Source: Rhodanobacteraceae bacterium
GTDB taxonomy: Bacteria > Pseudomonadota > Gammaproteobacteria > Xanthomonadales > SZUA-5
Direction: 5' to 3'
Assembly: GCA_016713135.1 (NCBI GenBank)
Contig: JADJPR010000010.1
Coordinates: 174,239-238,238 of the forward strand
DNA length: 64,000 bases
Position numbers and translations under genes: made by a program. Shown in pieces: positions 48,312 to 57,044 of this stretch. The notes below the pieces were generated by a model, which did no database searches, was not told the origin of the DNA, and worked only from the letters and a program-made list of their open reading frames with translations. Numbering within the stretch: position 1 is the first letter of the stretch; every line of letters starts with the position of its first letter.

Positions 48312-49778
48312 ATGTCTCATCGCATCGATCCCGAAGGCCTGCGCCTGCCAATCAAGCTCGACACCACCAGCAACGGCGAGTTCGCGCCGGTACCGCTGGA
48401 GCCGGTGCACCGCCAGGCTAATCGCCAGGCGCTGGAAGACGCCACCCGCAACGCTCGGCGCCTGGGGGTGGACCGGCGCAGTTTCCTGGTCAGCCTCACC
48501 GGCGCGGCCACCACGCTGCTGGCGATGAACCGCGCCTATGCCCAGGCGGGCAAGTCCGGCGGCTGCTACGCGCTGCCGGATGCGGCGGCGCTGGAAGAGG
48601 CCGCGGCGAACGAGGTGCTGGCCGGCAAGGAGTTCATCTTCGACGTGCAGGGCCATTTCGTGAACCCCACCGGCACATGGACTGCGACGGTGCCGCCCAA
48701 GGTCAAGCCGCTGAGTTTTGCCGACACCGAAGGTTGCGCCGCAGCCGCGTTGCCGGGGCGGCTGGACCATCTGCAGTGCCTCGGCCCGGATGCCTTCATC
48801 CGCGACGTGTTCACCGATTCGGACACGGATTTGTGCGTGCTGAGCTTCGTGCCCTCCACCCGCGAGGCCGAGCCGCTGACCATCGCCGAGGCCGCCGCCA
48901 CCGCGGCCATCGTGGAGCAACTCGAAGGCACCCACCGGCTGTTCCTGCACGGCCGGGTCAACCCCAACCAGGCGGGTGACCTGGAAGCCATCGAGGAGAT
49001 CGCCTGCCAGTACCGCCTGAGCGCGTTCAAGACCTACACCCAGTGGGGCCCGGACGGGAAGGGCTACTTCCTGGACGATGACGTGGGCCTGGCGATGATC
49101 GAGAAAGCGCGCGACCACGGGGTGCGCAACATCGCGGTGCACAAGGGGCTGCCCTTCGGCAAGCAGTCCTACGAGCACAGCACCTGCGTGGATGTGGGCC
49201 GCGCGGCCAAGCGCCACCCCGAGATGAACTTCCTGATCTACCACTCCGGTTTCGTCACCGAGAAAGGCGAGGGCGCCTACGATCCTCTGCGCGCGGACGG
49301 CGTCGACCAGTTGATCAGCTCGGTGCGCGCGGCGGGCCTGGGGGCCGGCAGCAATGTCTACGCCGAACTCGGCTCCACCTGGCGCTTCCTGATGCGCGAT
49401 CCGGACGCCGCCGCCCACACGCTCGGCAAGCTGCTGGTGCACCTGGGCGCAGACAACATCCTTTGGGGTACCGACTCGATCTGGTACGGCAGCCCGCAGG
49501 ACCAGATCCAGGCCTTCCGCAGCTTCCAGATCTCGCCCGAGTTCCGCGAGCGCTACGGCTACCCCGAGATCACCCCGCAGATCCGTGCCAAGATCTTCGG
49601 CCTCAACGCGTTGCGCGTGTACCAGGTGGACAGCGCGGTGCTGCGCCAGCACCTCGCGCACGACCGCGTCCAGCGCCAGCGCAGCGAACGCATGAACGCG
49701 CCCGATCCTGCCTTCCTCACCTACGGCCCGAAGACCCGGCGCGAGTTCCTCAGGCTGAAGGCGCTGGGTGGGTCGTGA
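48312..49778 (+). CDS. Tat-exported amidohydrolase-family protein
   Basis: 488 residues. Twin-arginine signal at ~48-75: DRRSFLVSLTGAATTLLAMN then RAYAQA, although it is preceded by an unusually long ~50-residue N-region. The mature part is a TIM-barrel Amidohydro_2-like enzyme: FDVQGHFVNP (metal His), LIYHSGFV, ILWGTDSIWYGSPQDQIQAF (catalytic Asp in GTDS). Such enzymes include decarboxylases and lactone hydrolases acting on aromatic or sugar acids. The ATG at 48312 fits. The long N-region could mean a later start, but no better ATG precedes the RR motif. Confidence 0.75.
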   Translation: MSHRIDPEGLRLPIKLDTTSNGEFAPVPLEPVHRQANRQALEDATRNARRLGVDRRSFLVSLTGAATTLLAMNRAYAQAGKSGGCYALPDAAALEEAAANEVLAGKEFIFDVQGHFVNPTGTWTATVPPKVKPLSFADTEGCAAAALPGRLDHLQCLGPDAFIRDVFTDSDTDLCVLSFVPSTREAEPLTIAEAAATAAIVEQLEGTHRLFLHGRVNPNQAGDLEAIEEIACQYRLSAFKTYTQWGPDGKGYFLDDDVGLAMIEKARDHGVRNIAVHKGLPFGKQSYEHSTCVDVGRAAKRHPEMNFLIYHSGFVTEKGEGAYDPLRADGVDQLISSVRAAGLGAGSNVYAELGSTWRFLMRDPDAAAHTLGKLLVHLGADNILWGTDSIWYGSPQDQIQAFRSFQISPEFRERYGYPEITPQIRAKIFGLNALRVYQVDSAVLRQHLAHDRVQRQRSERMNAPDPAFLTYGPKTRREFLRLKALGGS

Positions 49779-49836
49779 GGCGCGGTTGCTTGCGTGCTTT
49801 GTAGACTGGGCGGGTTGATTCGACGGAGCAAGCGAC

Positions 49837-50286
49837 GTGAAATGGTCCCTGATGACGGCAATGGTCTGCATGCTCGCCGCCTGCGCGAGCACACCCGATG
49901 CGCGTGGCATCCCGACGGTCGCCAGCCTGATCGAGGCCGAAACCGGATTCGCGCGGTCGATGGCGGATCGCGATCTCAAGTCGTTTGCCGCGTTCATCGA
50001 CGAGGACGCCGTGTTCATCAACGGCGGCAAGCCGCTGCGCGGCAAGGCGGAGATCCTGGCGCACTGGGAGAAGTACTTTGCCGATGCGCAGGCCCCTTTC
50101 AGTTGGGCGCCGGTGCTGGCGGAGGTCAGTGCGAGCAATGGCCTCGGTTACACGGAAGGGCCTGTCCATGCGCCGGACGGAACCACCATCGTCACCTTCT
50201 CCTCCACCTGGCGGCATACCGTGGATGGCTGGCGGGTGATTTTCGACAACGGACACGCGGTCTGCGACTGCAGCCCTGCGCCTTGA
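49837..50286 (+). CDS. Lipoprotein with DUF4440/SnoaL-like NTF2 fold
   Basis: 149 residues starting at a GTG (GGAG ~8 nt upstream). The N-terminus MKWSLMTAMVCMLAACAST contains the lipobox LAAC, so the mature protein is lipidated at Cys. The remainder is NTF2-like: LIEAETGFARSMADRDLKSF, FIDEDAVFINGGKPLRGKAE, WRHTVDGWRVIFDNGHAVCD. Calcium/calmodulin-kinase-II association-domain-like and SnoaL relatives in the periplasm are mostly uncharacterised. It precedes a GNAT gene by 45 bp and may be co-transcribed with it. Confidence 0.75.
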   Translation: MKWSLMTAMVCMLAACASTPDARGIPTVASLIEAETGFARSMADRDLKSFAAFIDEDAVFINGGKPLRGKAEILAHWEKYFADAQAPFSWAPVLAEVSASNGLGYTEGPVHAPDGTTIVTFSSTWRHTVDGWRVIFDNGHAVCDCSPAP

Positions 50287-50331
50287 TCGAACCCGGGCTG
50301 CGATCCCTTGAACGCCCCAAGCCTGCGCAAC

Positions 50332-50766
50332 ATGCCGACCTACGAGATTTGCTGCGATTCATCGCGCTTCGACATTCCGGCCATTCACGCTTTCCTGACC
50401 ACCAGCTATTGGTCCCCCGGGATCCCGCTGTCGGTGGTCGAGCGGGCCATCCGCCATTCGCTGTGCTTCGGCGCGTTTGCCGGAGACCTGCAGATCGGCT
50501 TTGCGCGGGTGGTCACGGACCGCGCCACCTTCGGCTACCTGGCCGATGTCTATGTCCTGCCGGAGCACCGCGGCCGCGGCGTCTCGCGCCGGATCATGGA
50601 CGCGGTGGCTGCACATCCGGAGCTCCAGGGCCTGCGGCGATTCATGCTCGCCACGCGGGACGCGCATGCGCTCTATGCGAAGTACGGTTTCCAGCCCCTG
50701 TCAGCACCGGATCGGCTGATGGAAGTGCTGAAGCCAAACGTCTACGCCCAGGGCACCGCAGGGTGA
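50332..50766 (+). CDS. GNAT-family N-acetyltransferase
   Basis: 144 residues. The acetyl-CoA loop VYVLPEHRGRGVSRRIMDAV (Q/RxxGxG/A, here HRGRGV) and the flanking FARVVTDRATFGYLADVYVL strand are typical GNAT. The C-terminal ATRDAHALYAKYGFQPLS is the usual AxxLYxKxGF end. The ATG at 50332 is better than the TTG at 50308. Substrate unknown. Encoded just after the lipoprotein gene. Confidence 0.85.
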   Translation: MPTYEICCDSSRFDIPAIHAFLTTSYWSPGIPLSVVERAIRHSLCFGAFAGDLQIGFARVVTDRATFGYLADVYVLPEHRGRGVSRRIMDAVAAHPELQGLRRFMLATRDAHALYAKYGFQPLSAPDRLMEVLKPNVYAQGTAG

Positions 50767-50842
50767 TTTCGATGGCAGCCTGGCTGCCGCATCATCGCGG
50801 CACATCCGCGCCTGATCGCGGCGCCCGTTGGACCATGCATCC

Positions 50843-51393
50843 ATGCGCAATATCCAGGATCTCCAGGCAGGCCATCGACGACGGGGCGCATCCCGGCTTC
50901 CTGTTCTTCTGGGGCCACCGGGCGCCGGCCAGGGGCGTGAACCAGAGCTGCCTTAGCCAGTGGTATCCCGCGCCGTTCACATCCGGAACATGCCTGTATC
51001 GCACGGCGGAGCACTTCATGATGGCGCGCAAGGCGGAGCTGTTCGGTGACCCGGCGCTGGCGGCGGACATCCGCGTAGCGCCCGATCCGTCCCGCGCCAA
51101 GGCCCTGGGGCGTCGCGTGCGGGGCTTCGAGGAATCGGTCTGGATCCGCGAGCGCTTTGACATCGTTGTCGAGGGCAATGTCCTCAAAGTTCGGCCAGAA
51201 CCCGCCGCTGAAGAAATTCCTGCTCGGTACCCACGACCAGGTGCTTGTCGAAGCCAGTCCACTCGATGCGATCTGGGGAATCGGCCTGGATGCGGAGACG
51301 GCCAGGGTGACCCCGCCAGCCCAATGGCGAGGCGAGAACCTGCTGGGGTTCGCATTGATGGAAGTGCGGCGGCGCCTGCTGGCGCGCGGCTGA
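50843..51393 (+). CDS. NADAR-family N-glycosidase-like protein, frame-disrupted twice
   Basis: Start MRNIQDLQQAIDDGAHPGFL, then FFWGHRAPARGVNQSCLSQW, TAEHFMMARKAELFGDP, FGQNPPLKKFLLGTHDQVLV and EASPLDAIWGIGL match the NADAR family (YbiA/RibX-like), which cleaves N-glycosidic bonds of riboflavin intermediates or removes ADP-ribose from nucleic acid. Two single-base insertions break it: one G in GG at 50866-50867 and one A in AAA at 51186-51188. Removing both gives ~182 residues. Motif order is intact, so the frameshifts probably are sequence errors. Confidence 0.8.
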
Positions 51394-51591
51394 CGCTTCG
51401 ATTGCGAGCTTTGCCTCCCGGGCTCTGAAAAGAGCGGAGGCCACGCGTCTCGCAGCAGCAAGCGAGTGAAGTGGAGCGAAGGAGCCTTGGCGACAGCAGA
51501 CAGGTCAAGACAGTGCGCAAGGCCGGCATGCGCCTCCCGGAATTCTGCAATGATTGGTGCAACTTTGGCTTCGAGACGCGGCTGAGGCTCA

Positions 51592-52134
51592 ATGAGAATT
51601 CACGGCACGCTGACCAAATGGAACGATGAGCGCGGTTTCGGGTTCATTTCCCAGGGTTCCCGCGAGATCTTCGTCCACATTTCCGCGTTTCCGCGCGATG
51701 GTGTGCGTCCCACGCTCAATGAGCTGGTGTCGTTTGAAACTGAATCGGGCCCAGGTGGAAAAATACGTGCTGTCAGGGTGATGCGTCCCGCCGGCGCAAG
51801 AGAATCGGCTGCGCCCCGGCGGCTGCGGGGTAATCATGCGCCGCGGCGCCGCTCTGCTGGTGGATTGGCGTTCTTGATTCTGGCCACGCTTGGCATCTTT
51901 GCCTATGCACGATTTCACGATCAATTCCGCCCGTCGCCGTTCACGGGTACGCCACAGCCGCGCGCTGGCGCTCTGTTGGAACAACCCAGCCAGTTCCGGT
52001 GTGATGGCCGGACGCAATGCCCGCAGATGCGGTCATGCGCAGAAGCCGAGTTTTTCCTTGCCAACTGCCCCAATACCAAAATGGATGGAGACGGTGATGG
52101 AAGACCATGCGAGCAACAATGGTGCAACTACTGA
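51592..52134 (+). CDS. Cold-shock-domain protein with TM segment and excalibur motif
   Basis: 180 residues. N-terminal cold shock domain with the RNP-1-like GFGFIS and RNP-2-like IFVHISAF motifs. After a basic linker comes one TM helix (GGLAFLILATLGIFAYARFH). The C-terminus (FRCDGRTQCPQMRSCAEAEF then DGDGDGRPCEQQWC) is an excalibur-type calcium-binding motif. A nucleic-acid-binding domain in the cytoplasm joined by a membrane helix to an outer Ca-binding module is an unusual architecture, possibly linking envelope and RNA, or DNA uptake. The gene is complete with GAGG upstream; it stands alone. Confidence 0.8.
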   Translation: MRIHGTLTKWNDERGFGFISQGSREIFVHISAFPRDGVRPTLNELVSFETESGPGGKIRAVRVMRPAGARESAAPRRLRGNHAPRRRSAGGLAFLILATLGIFAYARFHDQFRPSPFTGTPQPRAGALLEQPSQFRCDGRTQCPQMRSCAEAEFFLANCPNTKMDGDGDGRPCEQQWCNY

Positions 52135-52576
52135 AAGCGAATGGACTGTCGCGCAGCGGCAAGCGAGATTCTGTCGGCTGTCGCGCTTTTCGGGAGAATG
52201 AAGGGAGATCGGGAACCAGCATGGGCGTGGATTTGCCTGGGCAACAGTCGCTCTGGCAAGCGCGCCGAGGCCAATGCAGCAGCCGATGTGATCCTGAAAT
52301 CGATCCGGATCGAGTTGCAGTAACCGAAGCAGCGGTGCTCGCGACGCGGTAATGCTGTTTCTCGACGCGCTGCAGATGTTTCTCGATACGTCATCGAGGC
52401 CTCGCGACGACTCATTGGCGGGCGTTTCGCGACAGTTGAGCGTGGGATTGTCCCAATCATCGCGGCGGAAACCGACGGTCCTGACGCGCACAGCCCGCGC
52501 ATCGCGCATCCTCCGGGTGCTTGCCGCAAATACCCGGTGAACCGCTGCGCGGTACTACGGGCCAGGCATTTCGCCA
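52135..52576. other. Intergenic region with one REP-like palindrome
   Basis: No convincing coding sequence. A REP-like word reads on the minus strand GGCCCGTAGTACCGCGCAGC then GGTTCACCGGGTATTTGCGG (about 52505-52562), matching those at 33413 and 58224. The rest shows nothing recognisable. Confidence 0.5.
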
Positions 52577-52741
52577 CCTGATTCGTACCAATCCTCATCG
52601 CCGATGGACCGGCGATGCGAAAAGTGTTCGGACAAGGTCCGGACCCACAGATGCCGCGAGCTTGCTGTGCGTGGGTTTGGACCTTGTCCAAACGCTGTTG
52701 CTCTTGGGGCGCTCCCGTGATGAGGATTGGTACGAATCAGG
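52577..52741. repeat. 165-bp nested hairpin element
   Basis: Outer arms CCTGATTCGTACCAATCCTC(ATC) at 52577-52599 and its exact 23-bp complement at 52719-52741. Inner arms GTTCGGACAAGGTCCGGACC(CAC) at 52626-52648 and GTGGGTTTGGACCTTGTCC(AAAC) at 52671-52693 match at 20 of 23 positions. The two pairs nest, so the whole piece can fold into one long stem-loop. Candidate MITE or structured RNA; no promoter visible. Confidence 0.8.
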
Positions 52742-52760
52742 TTTCGCCATGCACCCGTTT

Positions 52761-52792
52761 GAGCCTGGCACACCCGGCCACCCGCCAGGCTC
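52761..52792 (-). terminator. Possible hairpin at end of diguanylate cyclase gene
   Basis: GAGCCTGGC and GCCAGGCTC form a perfect 9-bp stem around a 14-nt loop, immediately after the cyclase stop. There is no T-run, so intrinsic termination is uncertain. Confidence 0.3.
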
Positions 52793-55601
52793 ACCCGCTC
52801 ACCACGCGATCCCGCCCGCGCTGCTTGGCTTCGTACAAGGCCTTGTCGGCGCGTTCGAAGAGGCTGGCGCGGGTGAGGCCGTTGCCTGGTAGCTGGCTGG
52901 CGACACCCACCGACACGGTCACCTGCAGATCGGACCGGCTGACCGCCTGCCTGAGCTGTTCGGCGGTGGCTGATGCCGCGGCCAGGTCGGCGCCCGGCAT
53001 CACCACCACGAACTCCTCGCCGCCGTAGCGGGCGACCAGGTCTTCGCTGCGGCGCAGGGTGCCGCGCAGTACCTGCGCCAGCGACCGCAGCAGCGCATCG
53101 CCGGCGGCATGGCCATGACGATCGTTGTAGGCCTTGAAGTGATCGACATCGATGACCAGCAGCGCGAGCGGCCGTTGCTGCAGTTCGCACGTGGTCCAGA
53201 CTGCGTCCAGGTATTCGTCGAAGCGGCGCCGGTTGGGCAACTGCGTCAGCGCGTCGTGGTGGGCCATCGCCTCCAGTTGGCTGTTGGCCAGTGCCAGCTC
53301 ATGGGTGCGCGCCTCGACCAGGCGCCGCAGCACGCGCGTGCGCCGCAGGTAGAGCAACCAGCCGAGGGCGACGATGGAAAGCACCAGAGCCGCGGCCAGC
53401 GTCACGCGCACCCACGGGCGTTCATGCCACTTCGCCGAGAACTCGATGCCATAACGCTCCGCGCCGAACACATTCCCGAGTTCGTCGCGTGCCTCGATCT
53501 CCAGCGCGTACTGGCCCGGTCGCAGGCGCGTGTAGGTGTAGCCCGCGCTCGCGGACCAGCCGGAGAATTCCGGCTCGTAGGGCAGCAGGCGCCCGCGGTA
53601 GACCGTGCTGCCGGGTCGCCGCAGGCCTGACAGCGCGAACTCGAAGCGCACGCCCAGGTCATCCGGCGCCAGCACCACGCGCTCTCCCGGGGACAGCGGC
53701 AAGGGGTGTTCGCTGCCCCGCGCGTCGATCAGGCGGGCGGTGGTCATGCGCAGCCTGGCATCCGATTGCGCCACGGGGCGGACGGCATCCTGGTATTGCA
53801 TGACGCCATCGCTTCCGACGATCAGCAGGGTGCCGGGCGCAATCGGTTCCACGTCGATGATCGGGCCGATCTCGGGGTGGCGGAAGGGGATGCGCCGCCA
53901 CTCGCCGTCATCGACGAACAACTCGGTGCTGGTGTAGGCCCAGTGCCGCCCCGAGCCCGGCTCGATTTCCAGACCCAGTGCCTCGGACCGTGTGCGCATG
54001 GCCAGCAGGGGGGCGAATCGCGGATCTGCTTCGAAAGCGCTGCCATCCCAGCGATGCACCGACTCGCCGGTGCTGGCGATCAGTTGCCCGGCCTCCTGGT
54101 GCACGAATGCGTAGCCATCGCCGGCGTCCGGCAGCGGCACGCGCTGGCCCCCGCCGAGATTGCCTGCCTGATCGAGGTCGAAACGCCACACGCCTTGGTC
54201 CGCGGTGCCGGCCCAGACGCTGTCCTGATCGGTCTGGGCGATGCTGGTCACCTGCCGGTTGCGCTGCTCCGCGAGTGGCTGGAGCTGCCATCCCTCATCC
54301 AGGCGCACTTGCCTCAGTCCATGCTCGGTGCCGACGAACACGCGATCATCGCGGAAGCGGTCCGCCTGGAGGACGCGCGGGTAGAGGGCGGGGTCGATCA
54401 CCTGGCGCGCGGGATTCATCTGGACCAGGGCATGGCTCTCGGCGAGCAGCGCCGGCCCGCGTTGTGCGGGCAACCAGTCGTAGGTGGCGGTTGTGGCGAG
54501 ACCCGAAGGTCTCAGAGACGTCGCGCCAGCGTCCGTCGCGAGTCGCCAGACGTCCGAATCGCTGAACAAGGCAATGCCGTCGGCCGATTCGCGCGCGCCG
54601 TTGAACGAGGGGCGGCCCGGATCCATCGAACCCAGCGTTGTGAACGCGCTTGGCCAGGGAAAGCGGTAGACCGCACTGGTGGCCGCGACCAGCACTTCGC
54701 CGTCGCGGTAGGCGATGTCGGTCAGGAACCCCGGATGCACCGCGAAGCCGAGCAGGCTGCGCAGGTCCGCGCCGAGGACGTAGACCTCGCCAATGGCGGT
54801 GGAAAAAGCCAGGGAACCGTCGGGCAGCCGCGCCCCACGATGGATCGACGCCTGCGGCAGCCCCTCGGGCAGCGCCAGGGTCTCAATGCCGTCGCCACTG
54901 ACCCGGAACGCACCGGTCACCGCGCCCAAGGCCAGGCACGTGCCTGGCCGGTCCGGAATCAGAAGGGAAACCAGGTCGCGCAAGGCCGCGGTATGTGCCA
55001 GTGCTTGCCAGTCGCCATCGCGCCAGCGGCGAAAGCCTTCGTCGCGGAACTGCAGCCAGGTGTCGTCGCCGCACTGGCCCACCGCGCCGAATCGCCCGGC
55101 GTGGCTGACATGCCGTTGCGCTCCAGTGGCGGGATCGAAGGTGAACGCGTCGTACAGGGCCACGAAGTGCAAGCCGTCCCGCGTGCGCACCACGTGCCAG
55201 ATGTCGCCGAATCCATCGACCGCCGACCCCGCGGGACGCGCGGTCGCCAATTCCACGTATGTCGCCTGTCCATTCGCATCGCGGTCGATGTAGCCGTAGC
55301 TTTCGTAGCCACCGACATAGACCCGGTTGCCATCCGCCATGAGGGTGCGCGCCAGCTGCCCGTTGGTGCGCAGCAGCGACCAGCGCTCGCCGTCGAAGAT
55401 GAGTACCCCGTCGGTGCTGCCCACGTAGACCATGCCGTCATCGGCGCGGACGATCGCGAAATGCTGCGGATACACTGGTAGGTTGATGTCGAAGTGCTCG
55501 ATCGGTGGTTTGCCCACGAACACCGTGTCCGCGCCGCATGGCCATGCCAGCAGGCAGGACAGGAGCAGTCCCATCAGGCGCCAGGTCACGGCCGACCGCA
55601 T
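52791..55601 (-). CDS. Diguanylate cyclase with periplasmic beta-propeller sensor
   Basis: 936 residues from the ATG at 55601 (MRSAVTWRLMGLLLSCLLAW, signal peptide/TM). Residues ~30-620 are propeller-like repeats (MVYVGSTDGVLIFDGERWSL, ASIHRGARLPDGSLAFSTAI), followed by a Y_Y_Y domain (YTYTRLRPGQYALEIEARDE), a TM helix (WVRVTLAAALVLSIVALGWL) and a GGDEF domain with the active site RYGGEEFVVVMPG and an inhibitory I-site (RSED five residues before GGEEF). It makes c-di-GMP, with product inhibition likely. The propeller architecture resembles other sensor GGDEF proteins whose periplasmic ligand is unknown. A hairpin follows the stop. Confidence 0.92.
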   Translation of the reverse strand: MRSAVTWRLMGLLLSCLLAWPCGADTVFVGKPPIEHFDINLPVYPQHFAIVRADDGMVYVGSTDGVLIFDGERWSLLRTNGQLARTLMADGNRVYVGGYESYGYIDRDANGQATYVELATARPAGSAVDGFGDIWHVVRTRDGLHFVALYDAFTFDPATGAQRHVSHAGRFGAVGQCGDDTWLQFRDEGFRRWRDGDWQALAHTAALRDLVSLLIPDRPGTCLALGAVTGAFRVSGDGIETLALPEGLPQASIHRGARLPDGSLAFSTAIGEVYVLGADLRSLLGFAVHPGFLTDIAYRDGEVLVAATSAVYRFPWPSAFTTLGSMDPGRPSFNGARESADGIALFSDSDVWRLATDAGATSLRPSGLATTATYDWLPAQRGPALLAESHALVQMNPARQVIDPALYPRVLQADRFRDDRVFVGTEHGLRQVRLDEGWQLQPLAEQRNRQVTSIAQTDQDSVWAGTADQGVWRFDLDQAGNLGGGQRVPLPDAGDGYAFVHQEAGQLIASTGESVHRWDGSAFEADPRFAPLLAMRTRSEALGLEIEPGSGRHWAYTSTELFVDDGEWRRIPFRHPEIGPIIDVEPIAPGTLLIVGSDGVMQYQDAVRPVAQSDARLRMTTARLIDARGSEHPLPLSPGERVVLAPDDLGVRFEFALSGLRRPGSTVYRGRLLPYEPEFSGWSASAGYTYTRLRPGQYALEIEARDELGNVFGAERYGIEFSAKWHERPWVRVTLAAALVLSIVALGWLLYLRRTRVLRRLVEARTHELALANSQLEAMAHHDALTQLPNRRRFDEYLDAVWTTCELQQRPLALLVIDVDHFKAYNDRHGHAAGDALLRSLAQVLRGTLRRSEDLVARYGGEEFVVVMPGADLAAASATAEQLRQAVSRSDLQVTVSVGVASQLPGNGLTRASLFERADKALYEAKQRGRDRVVSG

Positions 55602-55861
55602 CAAAAACGCCCCTTTCTTCGCAAGATTGCGAAAACGCCGCGCTGCTGGCGGCAGATCCGCCGCGGCAGCCACCGCGTGCGCACCACAATAGCGCGCCGC
55701 CGGCGCCGCCGCGCATTCATTGCCGGCGCGCGTGGGCCGCGCCGTGCCGCGCGGACTCCGCTGCGTTGCCCGCCAGCCGGCGCTCGCGGAGAATCGCCGG
55801 ACAGGGCGCTGGCTGGCGTGGGCCGGAGAGCGCGCTCTTGGACCTTGTTCCGGTGAAAGGC

Positions 55862-56212
55862 ATGGCAGCACGCAGGACATTTTTCCTCTCGGTCCTCGGC
55901 TTGCTGGCAGCCGCCAATGTCTTCGGCCTGTGGCTGGGCGTCACCCAGCGCGCCGCGCTGATCGGTCAGTGGCCACGGCTGGAAGCCCTGTGGCCCTTCT
56001 ACCTGGCCTGCCCGATGGCGTCCCTTGGCGGTCTCTGGGCACTGTGGCTGCGCCAGAAAACCGGATTCTGGATCTGCCTGGCGGTCGCCGTGCTTGCGTG
56101 CGGCATCGAACTGCATGCCTGCGGCCCGGCGCTGCACACCCTGCGCATTCCGGTCGCAACCCTGCTCCTCGCCGCCGCCGTCTGGCCGGTCTGGCGTGAA
56201 CTCACCGGGTAG
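55862..56212 (+). CDS. Small multi-pass membrane protein, function unknown
   Basis: 116 residues with four hydrophobic segments (FFLSVLGLLAAANVFGLWLG; ALWPFYLACPMASLGGLWAL; WICLAVAVLACGIELHAC; TLLLAAAVWPVW). Charges are at loops, fitting an inner-membrane protein. No motif recognised. Two bases separate its stop from the next GTG start, so it may be co-translated with the following unknown gene. Confidence 0.6.
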   Translation: MAARRTFFLSVLGLLAAANVFGLWLGVTQRAALIGQWPRLEALWPFYLACPMASLGGLWALWLRQKTGFWICLAVAVLACGIELHACGPALHTLRIPVATLLLAAAVWPVWRELTG

Positions 56213-56214
56213 AC

Positions 56215-56862
56215 GTGTCCACGCACGCGCCCGGCGCCCACATCCAGAACTCCCCGCCCGCTGCCGTGATCGGGATGTTTCCAGGCAGCGGCGGGCACAT
56301 CGTCATCGCCAAAGGCCAGTACAGTCCCCGGCCGCGCGAGTCGCAACGCTTCCTGATCCACACGGGTACCCAGGCATTGACCCAGCGCGCCGATGTCTGG
56401 ATGACCGCGGCGGGCCTGCACGCCGTGCTGGAGTCGCTGGGTGCCCGGCATGCGGTGTCGCTGGGCGAGTGCGACAGCATGTACGCCACCCGGCCCTGCC
56501 TGGTGTGGGCGGATGTGCAGGAATCGCTGCATCTGTGGAAACGGGGCACCCTGGTTGGGCAGTTCGCGGCGGACTGCATACGCATCCGCTCCGGCCGGTT
56601 CGGGAGATGGACGGTGCTGCCCGCGGGCACGGTGCGGGAATGCCATGGCTACCTCGCGGATGGCTGGTACCAGCGCGGCGTGGCGCTGGTCCTGAGTGAC
56701 GGCGGCCGCCGGGTGGTGTCCCGCAAGCGGGAGCTGTCGGTGCTCCTGGATCCCACCTACGATGGCTTGGACCTGCTCGCGGACGCCGCCTGGGTGGATG
56801 CGTTGGCGAGTGCGATCTGTCGCAAGACTCTGCTCGCCAAGCGGCTGGATGAAGGGCTGTGA
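56215..56862 (+). CDS. Uncharacterised cytoplasmic-like protein
   Basis: 215 residues starting at GTG. No signal or TM. It is soluble with mixed strands and helices (MFPGSGGHIVIAKGQYSPRP, VWMTAAGLHAVLESLGARHA, YLADGWYQRGVALVLSDGGR). Three Cys residues are scattered. An internal ATG at 56275 is an alternative start. It follows the membrane protein closely, so the two form a probable unit. No family recognised. Confidence 0.5.
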   Translation: MSTHAPGAHIQNSPPAAVIGMFPGSGGHIVIAKGQYSPRPRESQRFLIHTGTQALTQRADVWMTAAGLHAVLESLGARHAVSLGECDSMYATRPCLVWADVQESLHLWKRGTLVGQFAADCIRIRSGRFGRWTVLPAGTVRECHGYLADGWYQRGVALVLSDGGRRVVSRKRELSVLLDPTYDGLDLLADAAWVDALASAICRKTLLAKRLDEGL

Positions 56863-57044
56863 TCGGCGCCGCTGCCCCAGAGGGTGCGACCCGCGACGGG
56901 TGAAATCCCCGCTCTGCCGGGAGTGCGGTCCAAGACGGCGGGTGAGGGCGGCGGCGCGCGAGCAGGCCGTCGGGCGATACTTGCAAGCGTCGGCGTCCCC
57001 GCCGGCGTTCTCGCATCCGCCACCCGCGCCCCGGACATCCACCC

